64,000 nucleotides of DNA from Impatiens glandulifera (Eukaryota; Streptophyta; Magnoliopsida; Ericales; Balsaminaceae), in NCBI RefSeq assembly GCF_907164915.1, contig NC_061867.1:48084242-48148241 (forward strand), in the 5' to 3' direction. The stretch's first letter is position 1, and the number at the start of each line of letters is the position of its first letter. The translations under genes were made by a program, and so were the position numbers. Positions 54,090 to 64,000 of the stretch are shown in pieces. The notes under the pieces were generated by a model. The model was not told the origin of the DNA. It did no database searches and saw only the letters and a program-made list of their open reading frames with translations.

Positions 54090-54560
54090 TTTAATGATTT
54101 AAGGACACGAACCCATAATTTTATTGCAATCCTGTCAAACCAAGTACCTAATCATTTTCAACATCAAGGGATAGAGGAATTGTCTTATCTTCCTTAGTTG
54201 CTTCTGTGATTTCCGGAACTAGGGCATCATTCATACTTGCTTTATAAAGTCAAGGCTCGTCGTGATCGAGAAGGAGGTGACTAATTGACGTGTAAAGTTG
54301 TAGCAACAAAACGTTTTCAATTTATTTTTATTGGAGCAAAGATTTGAAAAATAATGTGAGCAAAGCTACACTAGGACAAGGAAATAAAAGCCTATAAAAT
54401 TTAGAACAATGTTAACTACACTCGGATGGGACAAGGAATGTGGCCTTACAATGAAGTCAATGCAGAATCTCCCGACGTGTTCTGATTATTTTGTAAATAA
54501 AAGAGAGTATTATCTAGGTTCTACAAATAAAGTGACATTTTTTTACATTTATTGTGTTGT
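54090..54560. repeat. Conserved block S, copy 5
   Basis: Homologous to copy 4 in direct orientation. The minus-strand small frame is frameshifted before the ATG-AAT-GAT segment. It is followed by AT-rich sequence. Confidence 0.6.
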
Positions 54561-55560
54561 GTATCTATAATTATATAATTTGTATTGAAGTAGTTTTGAT
54601 CATTTTCATTGTTGCAATGTTTGCAAAATTAATGAATCAATGAGATTAGATTTTTCAATTTTAAAATAATTGTGACTAAAATTGCAATAAAATAATATAT
54701 TTTCATATTTTTCTTAAATAGTCATTAAGTATGGAATATTTGTTTTTTTATTCTTTATTAATTTTTTTTTTTTAAATTTAACAAATTACTACTACCCTCC
54801 ATGTATATATATATGACCTCCCACTTTATTTATGACGTTTTTTCAGTGAAGATTACTTGAGAAGTTAAGACTAGGTCACCATTAAATATTGGTTTCACTA
54901 CACGTAAATCAAAGAGTCACCATTAAATATTATTTCCTTGTAACATTTTGTTTACTATTTTATTTATTATAAATACTAATAAATAAAAATATTAATCATC
55001 AATCAATATCAATTTAACTCTTAAAAGTTGTAACTCTCTTATTATCAAATTCTACCTTCTCTATTTTATTTATTCTAACAAACCAAAACCAATATTTAGA
55101 ATCTAAAAAGAAATATATATCTTAAGATAAAGAGTAATAATATCCTGTTTGAAAATAAGGACCAATGAAAGAGAGGGAGACCAATGAACATATAAAAATC
55201 GAAGTAGATAATTAGTAACTATAAAGCAACAACATATCTTAGAGCAGACAAACCAAAATCAACAAAATATGGAACAAAATTTGGAAGACAATCCTAAAGA
55301 AAAAGAAAAAAATTATCATATTTGATAGTTTTATCGTAATCGAGTGAGAAACAAGAAGTAAGAAGAGATCATCGAAGGCATTAGCACACAAACAACTAAG
55401 AGAAAAAAAATGAAAATGAAGCATTTTTCAATAAGTGTAAGTGTATGAAGAGAGAAATTAAATAAACTATAAAAAAAATTACATGTTAATAAGACATTTC
55501 ATCTTCCTTCGCTAAAATCCCCAGGTTAATACACAAAAATAATTTAACCCAATAACTATA
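54561..55560. repeat. AT-rich sequence, then partial block X (third copy)
   Basis: Bases 55,085-55,460 match 20,340-20,570 plus 22,275-22,460 and 52,440-52,860, including an empty LINE site (CAAAATTTGGAAGACAATCC near 55,273). No gene. Confidence 0.6.
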
Positions 55561-55695
55561 CAAGATCGTCACGAATACATACAAGATCGTCAATAATACA
55601 ATTAATGAACAATAGAAGACTAAATATATATGTCAGATTGACAAAATCATTACGAATACATACTAGATCGTCAAGAATATATATTAGATCGTTAA
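55561..55695. repeat. AGATCGTC short tandem repeat, copia target (left part)
   Basis: Five to six degenerate copies of a unit resembling AAGATCGTCAATAATACAT. The same repeat continues on the other side of the copia element (60,584-60,640), so the element inserted into it. Target duplication base GTTAA is at 55,691-55,695. Confidence 0.8.
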
Positions 55696-55965
55696 TATTA
55701 AAGATATGGAGGCTGTTAAAGATAAGGATGCCCTTTTACATTCCAAGGAGACTAGAAAACATAAAGTCTCATTCATTCCCAAGGAAACGTCAACACATAC
55801 CAAGGGTCTGCCAATTAATAAATGATGTTGTTTCCAATACATTGAATCTTGTATATAAATAGTGTTGATGTAATGTCAAAGAAATATATAGAAAATATAA
55901 TTTTCTTCTATCATACTCTCTCATTCACCTATCTCTACTTATCATTTATTCTATATTCTCTAACT
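55696..55965 (+). repeat. 5' LTR
   Basis: 270 bases. A TATATAAATAG box lies near 55,851 and the GAATCTTGTATATAAATAG region is the likely promoter. Ends immediately before the primer-binding site. Confidence 0.93.
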
Positions 55966-55976
55966 TGGTATCAGAG
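55966..55976 (+). other. Primer-binding site
   Basis: TGGTATCAGAG directly abuts the 5' LTR; complementary to initiator tRNA-Met, the standard primer of plant copia elements. Confidence 0.9.
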
Positions 55977-56018
55977 TAATCAACAGGGAAACCCCTCTTA
56001 CATCGATCCCCTTCTCAA

Positions 56019-59000
56019 ATGGCTCAAAATAATGCTTACTCTCTTCAACATACATCTATTATCAAACTCGACAAAAAGAACTTTGTTCTATGGCGTTCTC
56101 AAGTTGTACCTGCTCTCAAAGGATACGGATTCTTTGGATTTGTCAATGGAGATCTCCCAGCTCCTATTAAAACCGAAGAAGCATCAACTTCCACTGAGCT
56201 TCAGGCCTGGGAACAACAAGATCAACGTTTGTTAAATTGGCTCCTCGAAACACTATCTGAATTAGTGTTTGCACAGGTCGCAAGTGAAAACTGTATTTCA
56301 TCTCAATACCTCTGGGAAATACTTGAACGACGTTTCACTACTCAATCCAAAGCTAGACTAATGCAGCTCCGCCTTCAACTTCAAACTATCAAAAAAGAAG
56401 AATCATCCATGGAGTCTTATCTCCAAGCTATCAAGGTCATAAATGATAACCTTGCGGCTGCCGGGCAAAAAGTTGCAGACGAAGATCTTATTCTCTACGT
56501 TCTTGGTGGCCTTGGACCCGAGTATGAATCCCTTCTAGTCGTAGTTACTACACGTCCAGATTCTATTAATGTCGACGATCTTTATGGATTACTTCTCACA
56601 CATGAAATCAGACTTGAGTCTCTCTATGCCAACTCGTCAACTGCTAATATTGTATATAGCCGTCGCGGAACTTCAGCGACTACGAATCATACTAATAAAG
56701 GTGTATTTTCTCCCTCTTTTGGATCTGTTACTCGTCCATCGACACCATGTGACTCTTTTCACTCACAACAGAGTGCCTCTACTACATCTTCTATTTTAGG
56801 CCAGCCATCAAATTTCTTTAATTCAAGGACTGGCTCATCTCGCCCTCATCGTCCCTATCGTGGTTCTCAAAATCAAAATCGGCCTAAATGTCAAACATGT
56901 GGTCGTTTTGGACATCTCTCTAATATGTGTCGTTCTTGTTTAATTTGTCAATTTTGTAATATTCCAGGACACTCTGTAGGAACTTGTCGACGCAGATTCG
57001 ACCAGAACTTTTGTTCATCTTCCTCATCGGCAGTTATGATGGCAACTCCATCTATTGTATCTGACTCAGCTTGGTACCCTGATTCTGGAGCAACTGATCA
57101 TTTGACTGCTAACTTGGACAATCTCTCTATTCATTCTCCTTACAATGGTGAGCAACAAATTCTAGTTGGGAATGGAAATGGGCTAAATATTTCTAATATT
57201 GGACATTCTTCATTTACTGGTACGCACAGATCTATGCATCTTAAAAATATTTTGCATGTTCCCATGATTACGAAGAACTTGCTTAGTGTGGCTCGATTTA
57301 CCGCCGACAATAATGTATTCTTTGAATTTTATCCAACCTTTTGTGTTGTGAAGGATCAGGTCACGAAGAAGGAAATTCTTCGAGGAACCTTGCATAATGG
57401 ATTATATCGACTACTTAGTCCAAATAGTGCACCCAAACAAGCATTTATTAGTTCCCGATCAACTACATCAGTTTGGCACTCTCGATTGGGTCACCCGTCT
57501 CCTGCAACTTCTACTTATGTTATGTCTCATTTTAAGTTACCTTTGTTGGGTAATATGCATACTGAATTTTGTGATGCTTGTCAATTTGGGAAAGCTCATA
57601 AACTTCCTTTTGTATCATCCGAAACGTGCTCTTCTGCACCTTTAGAGCTTATTCACTCAGATGTTTGGGGACTTGCTCCAATTTTTTCCTCTAATGGTTT
57701 TCGGTACTTTATTATTTTTATTTATGATTATAGTCGATTTACTTGGCTATATCCGCTCAAACGCAAATCTGATGTGTTGACAGTATTTATTCAATTTAAA
57801 GCATTAGTTGAAAACCAATTTAGTAAAAAGATAAAAACTCTACAAACTGATGGGGGAGGCGAATATCGTACCTTTGAACATATTACCTCTCTTAATGGCA
57901 TACATCATAGACTCACATGCCCTCATACAAGCGAGCAAAATGGGGTAGCCGAGCGGAAAATTCGTCATCTTATTGAAACATTTCTTACTCTACTTGCTCA
58001 TGCATCTATGCCCCTGTATTTTTGGGATGAAGCCTTCTCCACAGGTACCTATCTTATTAATCGATTACCTACTCTTGTCTTGGGTAATCGATCTCCCTAT
58101 GAAGTATTGTTCAATCAAACTCCCAATTACAACTTTTTGCGCACTTTTGGATGCCATTGTTATCCTCTTATTCGAGCTTACAACAAACAAAAACTTGACT
58201 TTCGATCCCAAAAGTGCTTATTTTTTGGTTATAGTCCCTCACATAAAGGCTATCGATGTTTTCACATCCCCACGGGACGCATATTTATTTCACGCCATGT
58301 CATTTTTGATGAAACCACATTTCCCTACAACTCATCCTCTCCCCCACAAAACCCACAACCTATATATACACCCCCAACAACAAATCCTCATTCTTTATTA
58401 CCTATCACATCTACTTTCTCTAGTCCACCTGAACACACTAGTCCACCTGAAACCACATCACCCTCTTCATCACCTCTACCTTCACCTAACCCAAGCGGTT
58501 CACCCTCTTCATCACCTCCATCTTCACCTAACCCAAGAGGTTCACCCTTTTCATCACCTCCACCTTCACCTAACCCAAGCAATTCACCCTCTACTTCAAA
58601 TGTTTCATCGCCCACTTCATATTCTTCACCACCTACTACCCCCTCACCCATCATCAATCAACGTCATACTCCAATCCTCAAAGCCCCTACTTGCTCCAAT
58701 CATCCTATGCGCACTCGTGCCAAGTCCCGCCTCCCTTTTTCTTCCGCCCTTTTCACAACCATCACCCTTGAGCCGACATGCTTCTCCTCTGCCAATAAAG
58801 ATCCCTCTTGGCGTTCAGCCATGGCCTCTGAATATAATGCTCTTATTCAGAATCAGACATGGTCTCTAGTTCCTCCTAAATCTGGACAAAATATTATGGG
58901 TTGCAAATGGGTTTACAAACTCAAACGAAAAGCGGATGGCTCAATTGAGCGTCATAAAGCTCGTCTTGTGGCGAAAGACTTTCATCAACAACTTGGTGTT

Positions 59001-60476
59001 GACTATGTTGAGACTTTTAGTCCAGTTATTAAGCCAACAACAATAAGGACCATTCTTGCACTTGCTGTGTCCCGAAATTGGCCTATTCACCAACTTGATG
59101 TTAGCAACGCCTTTCTTCATGGAAAATTACACAACGAGGTATATATGACTCAATCTCCTGGTTTTGTTCATCCTGAATTCCCTAATCATGTGTGTCAGCT
59201 CCATAAAGCCCTATATGGTCTAAAACAAGCACCTCGTGAATGGTACTCTACACTACGATCCTCACTCTTGTCGCTTGGATTCTTTGAAGCTAAGTCTGAC
59301 TCCTCCTTATTCCTCTATCATACATCTACAATCACTGCATATATCCTTGTGTACGTAGATGACATTATCTTTACGGGAAACTCAGCCTCACATCTGTCTA
59401 CAATCATTTCTCGCCTACAAGACAGCTTCCCACTTAAAGACCTTGGACAACTCCATTATTTTCTCGGTGTTGAAGCTTCTCACTCATCTGATGGGCTCTT
59501 TCTGAGTCAGTCACAATATATTCAGGACCTTCTTATTAAGGCTGACATGCAATACTCCAAACCACTTAATTCTCCCATCTCTACTAGTTCTTCACTTTCT
59601 AAATATGATGGTGATCCCCTTTCTGATCTCTTCTTATATAGAAGTATTGTGGGAGCTCTACAATATTTAACTTTCACTCGTCCTGAATTAGCATTTGCGG
59701 TCAATCGTGCTTGTAAATTCATGCACGCTCCAACATCCACCCATTGGATTGCGGTCAAACGTATATTACGATATCTTCGTCATACTCCACACCATGGGCT
59801 TGTCTTTCGTCCATCGGCATCCCTCTCCCTTGAGGCCTATTCTGATGCTGATTGGGCAGGTTGTCCTGATGATCGTCGATCCACTACAGGTTATTGTATC
59901 TTTCTTGGTAATAACCTCATCTCGTGGAGCTCCAAAAAGCAGCATGTTGTTGCTCGATCAAGTACTGAATCTGAATTTTGAGCCTTAGCTCATGCCACTA
60001 CCGAACTTTGTTGGCTTCAATCTTTTTTGAGTGAATTACGAATTTCATCAATCCATCCACCGACTTTGTGGTGTGATAATATCGGCGCAACATTTCTCTC
60101 TGCAAATCCAGTGTTTCACGCTCGTACAAAACATATTGAGATTGATTTCCACTTTGTTAGGGAGAAAGTGGCTCAAAAATCTTTACTTATTCAGTATGTC
60201 CCGACTTATGATCAAATTGCTGACATATTTACAAAAGGATTGTCATCACCTCGGTTCATTTTTCTCCGTGACAAGCTCACGGTGTGTGCCTCCCTGTTTC
60301 GCTTGCGGGAGGTATTAAAGATATGGAGGCTGTTAAAGATAAGGATGCCCTTTTACATTCCAATGAGACTAGAAAACATAAAGTCTCATTCATTCCCAAG
60401 GAAACGTCAACACATACCAAGGGTCTGCCAATTAATAAATGATGTTGTTTCCCAATACGTTGAATCTTGTATATAA
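56019..60476 (+). pseudogene. Copia gag-pol polyprotein, one in-frame stop
   Basis: A frame of 1,320 codons from ATG 56019 to TGA 59979-59981, continuing open in the same frame to 60,476. Domains: UBN2-type gag (residues 15-200), two CX2CX4HX4C zinc knuckles (C291-C304 and C310-C323), aspartic protease (DSG at D355), GAG pre-integrase zinc region (H487, H492, C518, C521), integrase catalytic D548, D611, E645 (33 residues between the last two), a proline/serine-rich linker with tandem repeats (about 800-890), reverse transcriptase (D1027 and YVDD at D1114-D1115) and RNase H (D1276). The TGA falls in the conserved ESEFxALA motif of RNase H and is the only disabling change seen. The rest of RNase H follows, including the [12 protein letters not shown] motif. 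Confidence 0.93.
58420..58605 (+). repeat. Tandem repeat encoding a Pro/Ser linker in gag-pol
   Basis: Three copies of a unit of about 60 bases with TTCACCTAACCCAAG and TCACCCTCTTCATCACCTCC encode [17 protein letters not shown] repeats between integrase and RT. The overlapping minus-strand frame of glycine/glutamate repeats is only its shadow. Confidence 0.85.
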
Positions 60477-60583
60477 ATAGTGTTGATGTAATGTCAAAGA
60501 AATATATAGAAAATATAATTTCCTTCTATCTTACTCTCTCATTCACCTATCTCTACTTATCATTTATTCTATATTCTCTAACT
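60313..60583 (+). repeat. 3' LTR
   Basis: 271 bases, 98% identical to the 5' LTR by direct comparison (four substitutions, one inserted C). The gag-pol frame runs into it. Confidence 0.93.
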
Positions 60584-60760
60584 GTTAATAATACATACAA
60601 GATCGTCAATAATACATATAAGATCGTCACAAATATATACTGCCACGAATGACCTTCACTTGAGATATTAAGGCCTGCAACACGTCCAGTCCACGAAGGT
60701 TCATCTCTGTTGTAAGTCTTTCTATATTTACTCTTAGATATATAACAAAATTGATTAGAG
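60584..60760. repeat. AGATCGTC repeat (right part) and flank
   Basis: GTTAA target duplication, then two to three copies of the AAGATCGTCAATAATACAT repeat continuing from the left flank, then unique sequence. No gene. Confidence 0.75.
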
Positions 60761-61023
60761 CGCTCAACTCGGAAAGTCACAATTAAACGTTATTATATAT
60801 ATAAATGTTGTTATGTTTCCAAAAGGAAAAAGAAAGAAAATATCTACTAAGAGTGATGAACAAAATTTAACTTCCACTCCACTCAAATGATGTTTTTCTC
60901 ATTTATTAGAAACCAATAGTTATCAGTTTTCATAAGACACGTGATAATTTTTAAAGTTTAGGTTTGATTTCACTAAAATATCCTTATTATAGTGACTTTA
61001 AACCTTCTGTTTTTATAATAAGT

Positions 61024-61098
61024 GTCTGGTTTGTCGGAAAAGTTAAGGGGAAGACTTAAGCACTTAATGTGTGCATGGGTTTGAGCCCATAGCCAGCA
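61024..61098 (+). pseudogene. tRNA-Leu relic
   Basis: Recognisable by GAAGACTTAAG, TGTGCATGGGTTTGAGCCCAT and AGCCAGCA in order, but the D arm, anticodon 3' strand and variable arm have lost bases and the T loop is mutated. It is more decayed than 53,239. Confidence 0.8.
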
Positions 61099-61445
61099 AA
61101 TTAATTAATTATTTTTTTTCTCCAATCAATAACAAAATATAGTGCAAGATCTCAAATGATAAAGCTCAATATAGAACTAGTCAATGTTTCCTAAGAATTA
61201 TCACGACAACTCACCACTGCCACTCAGAGTGAATGCTATTTTTCTCATGCATGAGTTATAACCCACAGTTAGTAGTTCACATAAGTAGCAGTAATCTTAT
61301 TACGATCAGTATAAACTTTAGTTTGTTTTTTTAAATACATTGCAAGATTTTAAATGGTAAAGCTTAATGTAGACCTATTCATTTGATTCAACAAATTGGT
61401 TTACCGTTCAATATCACTCTTAATTTTGATGTATGATTTCTCTAA

Positions 61446-61675
61446 TATGATAGAAGGGAAAATAATATTAGGTTTATTACACTATTGTGAAAGTGACAGT
61501 TATTGATATTTGATAGAGTAATATAAATAAAATATTGGTTGTTAAAAATAGTTATGAATGATTTAGATGAATTCTCTTGTTAGAATTTCTCTCTTTTTTA
61601 TTGTATTCTTCTTATCAATTATGATTCTATCTCCCTTATCAATTCTTCATTCTTATCTCAATATAATTCTTCTAT
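61446..61675. other. Insertion in the Leu-Ser spacer, unclassified
   Basis: Relative to the other spacers (for example 33,500-33,530), about 230 extra bases split TCTC(C)AATA from GAGGT(C/A)AGGATT. The inserted sequence starts near GATAGAAGGG and ends near TTCTTCTATT, giving short inverted ends. It could be a small solo LTR or MITE; not decided. Confidence 0.35.
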
Positions 61676-61861
61676 TGAGGTAAGGATTAAACACGATTTA
61701 AAACAATCTATAGAGTTATGAAATGTTAATATTTTTCTAATTAAAAAATGAAAAAATAAAAGATATAAAATGCCTCCTAGGTTCCCACTTTGCCCAAGAC
61801 AAAATAGATGGTAAAATACCAAATTGAGAATGTCTTCCATGGGTGATTCCATGAGTGATCT

Positions 61862-62220
61862 GTTAGATATATTGTCTTGAAATAACACAAATATATATAA
61901 ATGATGCTACAAATAAATTAATTAAATACAATGTTACAAAGAACGAAATTATCAGAATACAATGTTGATTCGAGACATGTGTTTATCACATTTCCCTTAA
62001 AACAGTTTCACCGTCTCCCCTTATGCAGGAGCTTATTGCATATGACTGTCTCCCAGGGTACAACGAATCTAGTAGTGATTCAGCATTAGAATAATATTGA
62101 CAAAATACAACGATCTTTTTTTGTGATTTTGTTATTTCTAATCCACGGTATGTAAAAGGTCTTTTCCTTAAATTTATTTTTAAGAATTACCATTTTAAGA
62201 CATGTATTAGTCAAATGGTA
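61862..62220. other. Insertion-like unique segment, possible solo LTR
   Basis: Starts TGTTAGATATATTGTC and includes a GC-richer part (CACCGTCTCCCCTTATGCAG) absent from the other unit spacers. A CA terminus and target duplication were not resolved. Confidence 0.3.
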
Positions 62221-62326
62221 TCATCTTTTTTAAAGTAAATATTATTTTAAATACATGTTTAAACGGAATATTGAATCCATTTAAACCAAAACTCTTTTGA
62301 TATGACTAAAATTCTCGCACAGTATA

Positions 62327-62343
62327 GAATCCTGATGACCACG
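62327..62343 (+). pseudogene. tRNA-Ser relic (3' end only)
   Basis: GAATCCTGATGACCACG is the T-stem/acceptor end of tRNA-Ser with one or two changes; the 5' two thirds are gone or unrecognisable. The position relative to the tRNA-Leu relic and block S fits the unit. Confidence 0.6.
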
Positions 62344-62429
62344 TCCTTGTACCTTAATTGAGTTTTGGCTTCTTTTTTTTTTTTACCGAAATTCATTCCT
62401 ACTTCTCTAATTATATTTTATTATAAGAT

Positions 62430-62960
62430 TTTGGGACAAGAATCCCTAACTTTATTTCAACCGGATCAGACCATGTACCTAATCATCTTCAGCGTCGGCT
62501 TCATGAATAATTGCCTTATCTTCTTAGTTAGTTTCTTCTTTGATTTCCGGAACTAGGCCATCATTCTGAATTGCTTTATAACGTCAAGGCTCATCGTGGT
62601 CGAGAAGCTCATTATGGCCAAGAAGGAAGTGACTCATTGGTGATCAGGTAAGGTGTAGCGACAAAACGTTTTAAATTCATTAACATTGGAGCAAAGATTG
62701 AAAAATAATGTGAGCAAAGCAGAAGAGACACAAATAACTGAAATTGGAAAACTTACAATATTGAAACATTGGTCTCGACTTAAATCAGGGAGTAGTGTGC
62801 ATGTGCATAAATAAAAGCCTATAAAATTCGGAACAATGCTAACTACATCAAAAAAGGACAACAAAGACGGCCTTACAAAGAACATACAATGTTTTTAGGA
62901 CGGTCAATAAAAGTGTGTTATTAAAAGTGAGTATTTACAGGGGTTATGCAAATAAGATGA
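62430..62960. repeat. Conserved block S, copy 6
   Basis: Direct homologue of 34,430-35,060 with several small indels (GGGACAAGAATCCCTAACTT; TGTAGCGACAAAACG). The minus-strand small frame is disrupted. Confidence 0.65.
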
Positions 62961-63879
62961 TATTCTTTTATCTTTATTGAGTTGTGTTTTCTATAATTAT
63001 ATAATTTCTATTGAAATAGTTTTGATAACTTTTCATAGTTGCAATCTTTGCAAAAAAAAAAAAATTGAATTAATTTGATAGATTTTCCATTTTAAAATAA
63101 GTGTGACCGAAATTGTGATAAAATATTATATTTTCTTAAATAGTCATTGAGAATCAAATATTTTTTTTTGTACGTTAATATTTTTTCGAATTTTAAAATT
63201 AGTACAACTTCCACATATATGACCACTCAGTTTATTTAACACGTTTTTTAACTGAAATTGAACGTCTAAAATTATTTTTACAAACTTTATAGCAAAATTA
63301 AAGATCCATTGAGAAGTTAAAGACTAAGTCACACAAATATTCTCTTCTTTTTCATATTCTACCAAAATATTATTTGAAAAAGTCAAGGATTATGTGAATA
63401 TTTGAAAAAGTCTTCCAATTGTAATTATTTATAGTGTTATTACTTGTCATGCATGTTATTATAACAAGATGTTGGAATAAAAAATACTTAGTACCCTCAA
63501 ATCTTATGTTCAGTTTTATTGAAAATGCAAAGATGAAGTGCATGATAGGTCTTGCACAATAAAATGTTGTGTGACCTCCTCAATCAATTAATCCAAATGC
63601 ATTAAGTTACTCCAAACAATTCATCTTGTTAAAAAAAATATTTTTAAGGTGGAAATGTCAAGTCGAGACTATGTTGGGCGTACATCTTTGTCGTTAAGAG
63701 GTGTTCTTCTCAAGCGTTCCACTATTAGGAGTCTTAGTTTTTCTTCAAAAGAAAATATAAAATAATTGAAGTTTGAAATGTAGTTTTCTTTGAATTTGTG
63801 TTTGCATTTTCTATTATATTTTACAACTACCAAAAGATATAGATAGACCACAAAAATATATTTATGCAAACAAACAGAA
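62961..63879. other. AT-rich interval beyond block S
   Basis: Related in part to 35,000-35,450 (ATTGAGAAGTTAAAGACTAAGTC) and 54,560-54,720. No gene; the minus-strand frame at 63,669-63,869 is unsupported. Confidence 0.5.
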
Positions 63880-64000
63880 CTTTATTTGTATAGAAAACTC
63901 GATATATTTAATATAGTATACAAACACAAACACAAAAACATTATAATTCTTACAAAGTCTTATTTAGCCATGATACAATATATTATTCATAAGTTCAAAC
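63880..64000 (-). other. 3' flank resembling that of germin-like gene 2
   Basis: CTTATTTAG(C/T)CATGATACAATATATTAT at 63,958-63,985 matches 40,828-40,853, which lies 50-80 bases beyond the stop codon of the minus-strand germin-like gene 2; the preceding AACATTATAATTC-type bases also match. This suggests the 3' flank of another minus-strand germin-like gene starting just past the window. Confidence 0.5.

Larger units (their letters stand above)
55696..60583 (+). mobile_element. Young full-length Ty1/copia retrotransposon
   Basis: Complete structure: 5' LTR 55,696-55,965, primer-binding site 55,966-55,976 (TGGTATCAGAG), one long gag-pol frame, G-rich polypurine tract GCGGGAGG before 60,313, 3' LTR 60,313-60,583, and a 5-bp target duplication GTTAA (55,691-55,695 and 60,584-60,588). 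The LTRs differ by four substitutions and one single-base indel over about 270 bases, so the insertion is recent. LTR ends are TATTA...TAACT, not the canonical TG...CA, in both LTRs. Confidence 0.96.

Noticed and set aside
58388..58657. Glycine/glutamate-rich minus-strand frame
   Set aside because: Antisense of the proline/serine linker repeats in the copia polyprotein.
57973..58869. 298-codon second-frame open stretch within copia
   Set aside because: Overlaps integrase/linker in another frame; leucine/histidine-rich composition is produced by the repeats, with no family match.

Overview
The window is nuclear DNA of a flowering plant, most likely a dicot. It is AT-rich and its genes have short GT-AG introns. 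It carries plant germin-like proteins, a 389-residue plant-type ribosomal protein L3 (uL3), Ty1/copia, Ty3/gypsy and LINE sequences, small TIR elements, and tRNA genes with plant-type structure. I cannot name a species from the sequence alone.

The dominant architecture is a nested inverted duplication. Positions about 8,720-16,451 recur in reverse complement at 24,078-31,810. The two arms are nearly identical, and mirrored coordinates sum to 40,529-40,533 across the whole core. Each arm holds a complete RPL3 gene with all exons and splice sites conserved and identical protein fragments, a hAT-type MITE inside its first intron, a structured RNA candidate duplicated within that intron, and, except where noted, an intact tRNA-Ser(AGA). 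Outside the core the mirror symmetry continues in much more diverged form: tRNA-Leu at 7,544 against 32,907, tRNA-Ser at 6,056 against 34,292, and CCT7 fragments at 900 against 38,649. An old large inverted duplication therefore seems to contain a core that is either younger or homogenised. The 7.6-kb spacer (16,452-24,077) is a direct-orientation copy of much of 45,050-53,900, with a LINE inserted in the spacer copy.

The other recurrent theme is an amplified unit: tRNA-Leu(UAA), about 1.4 kb, tRNA-Ser(AGA), a conserved non-tRNA block, then a germin-like gene on the opposite strand. Whole, partial or decayed forms lie at 4-8 kb (reversed), 14-15 kb (reversed), 22.7-26 kb, 32.9-41.8 kb, 53.2-54.6 kb and 61-64 kb. 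Several tRNA copies are intact; others have lost the T arm. Two germin-like genes are complete (3,991-4,910 plus; 40,907-41,771 minus), and the last 100 bases resemble the 3' flank of the second, suggesting a further gene just beyond the window.

Region by region: 0.5-3.2 kb, gypsy scrap and a broken CCT7 (TCP-1 eta) gene; 4-5 kb, germin-like gene 1; 5.4-8 kb, tRNA unit; 8.7-12.8 kb, RPL3 copy A; 13-16.5 kb, unidentified arm sequence; 16.5-24 kb, spacer with a copia relic, a LINE and tRNA-Leu; 24-27.7 kb, mirrored arm; 27.7-31.8 kb, RPL3 copy B; 32-35 kb, tRNA unit; 36.4-37.7 kb, long-TIR foldback element; 38.6-39.2 kb, an RPL3-like promoter abutting a CCT7 exon; 40.9-41.8 kb, germin-like gene 2; 42.9-43.8 kb, MITE; 45.6-46.5 kb, tandem repeat; 47.8 kb, perfect 59-bp hairpin; 48.5-52 kb, second copia relic; 53-54.6 kb, tRNA unit; 55.7-60.6 kb, young nearly intact copia element; 61-64 kb, decayed tRNA unit.
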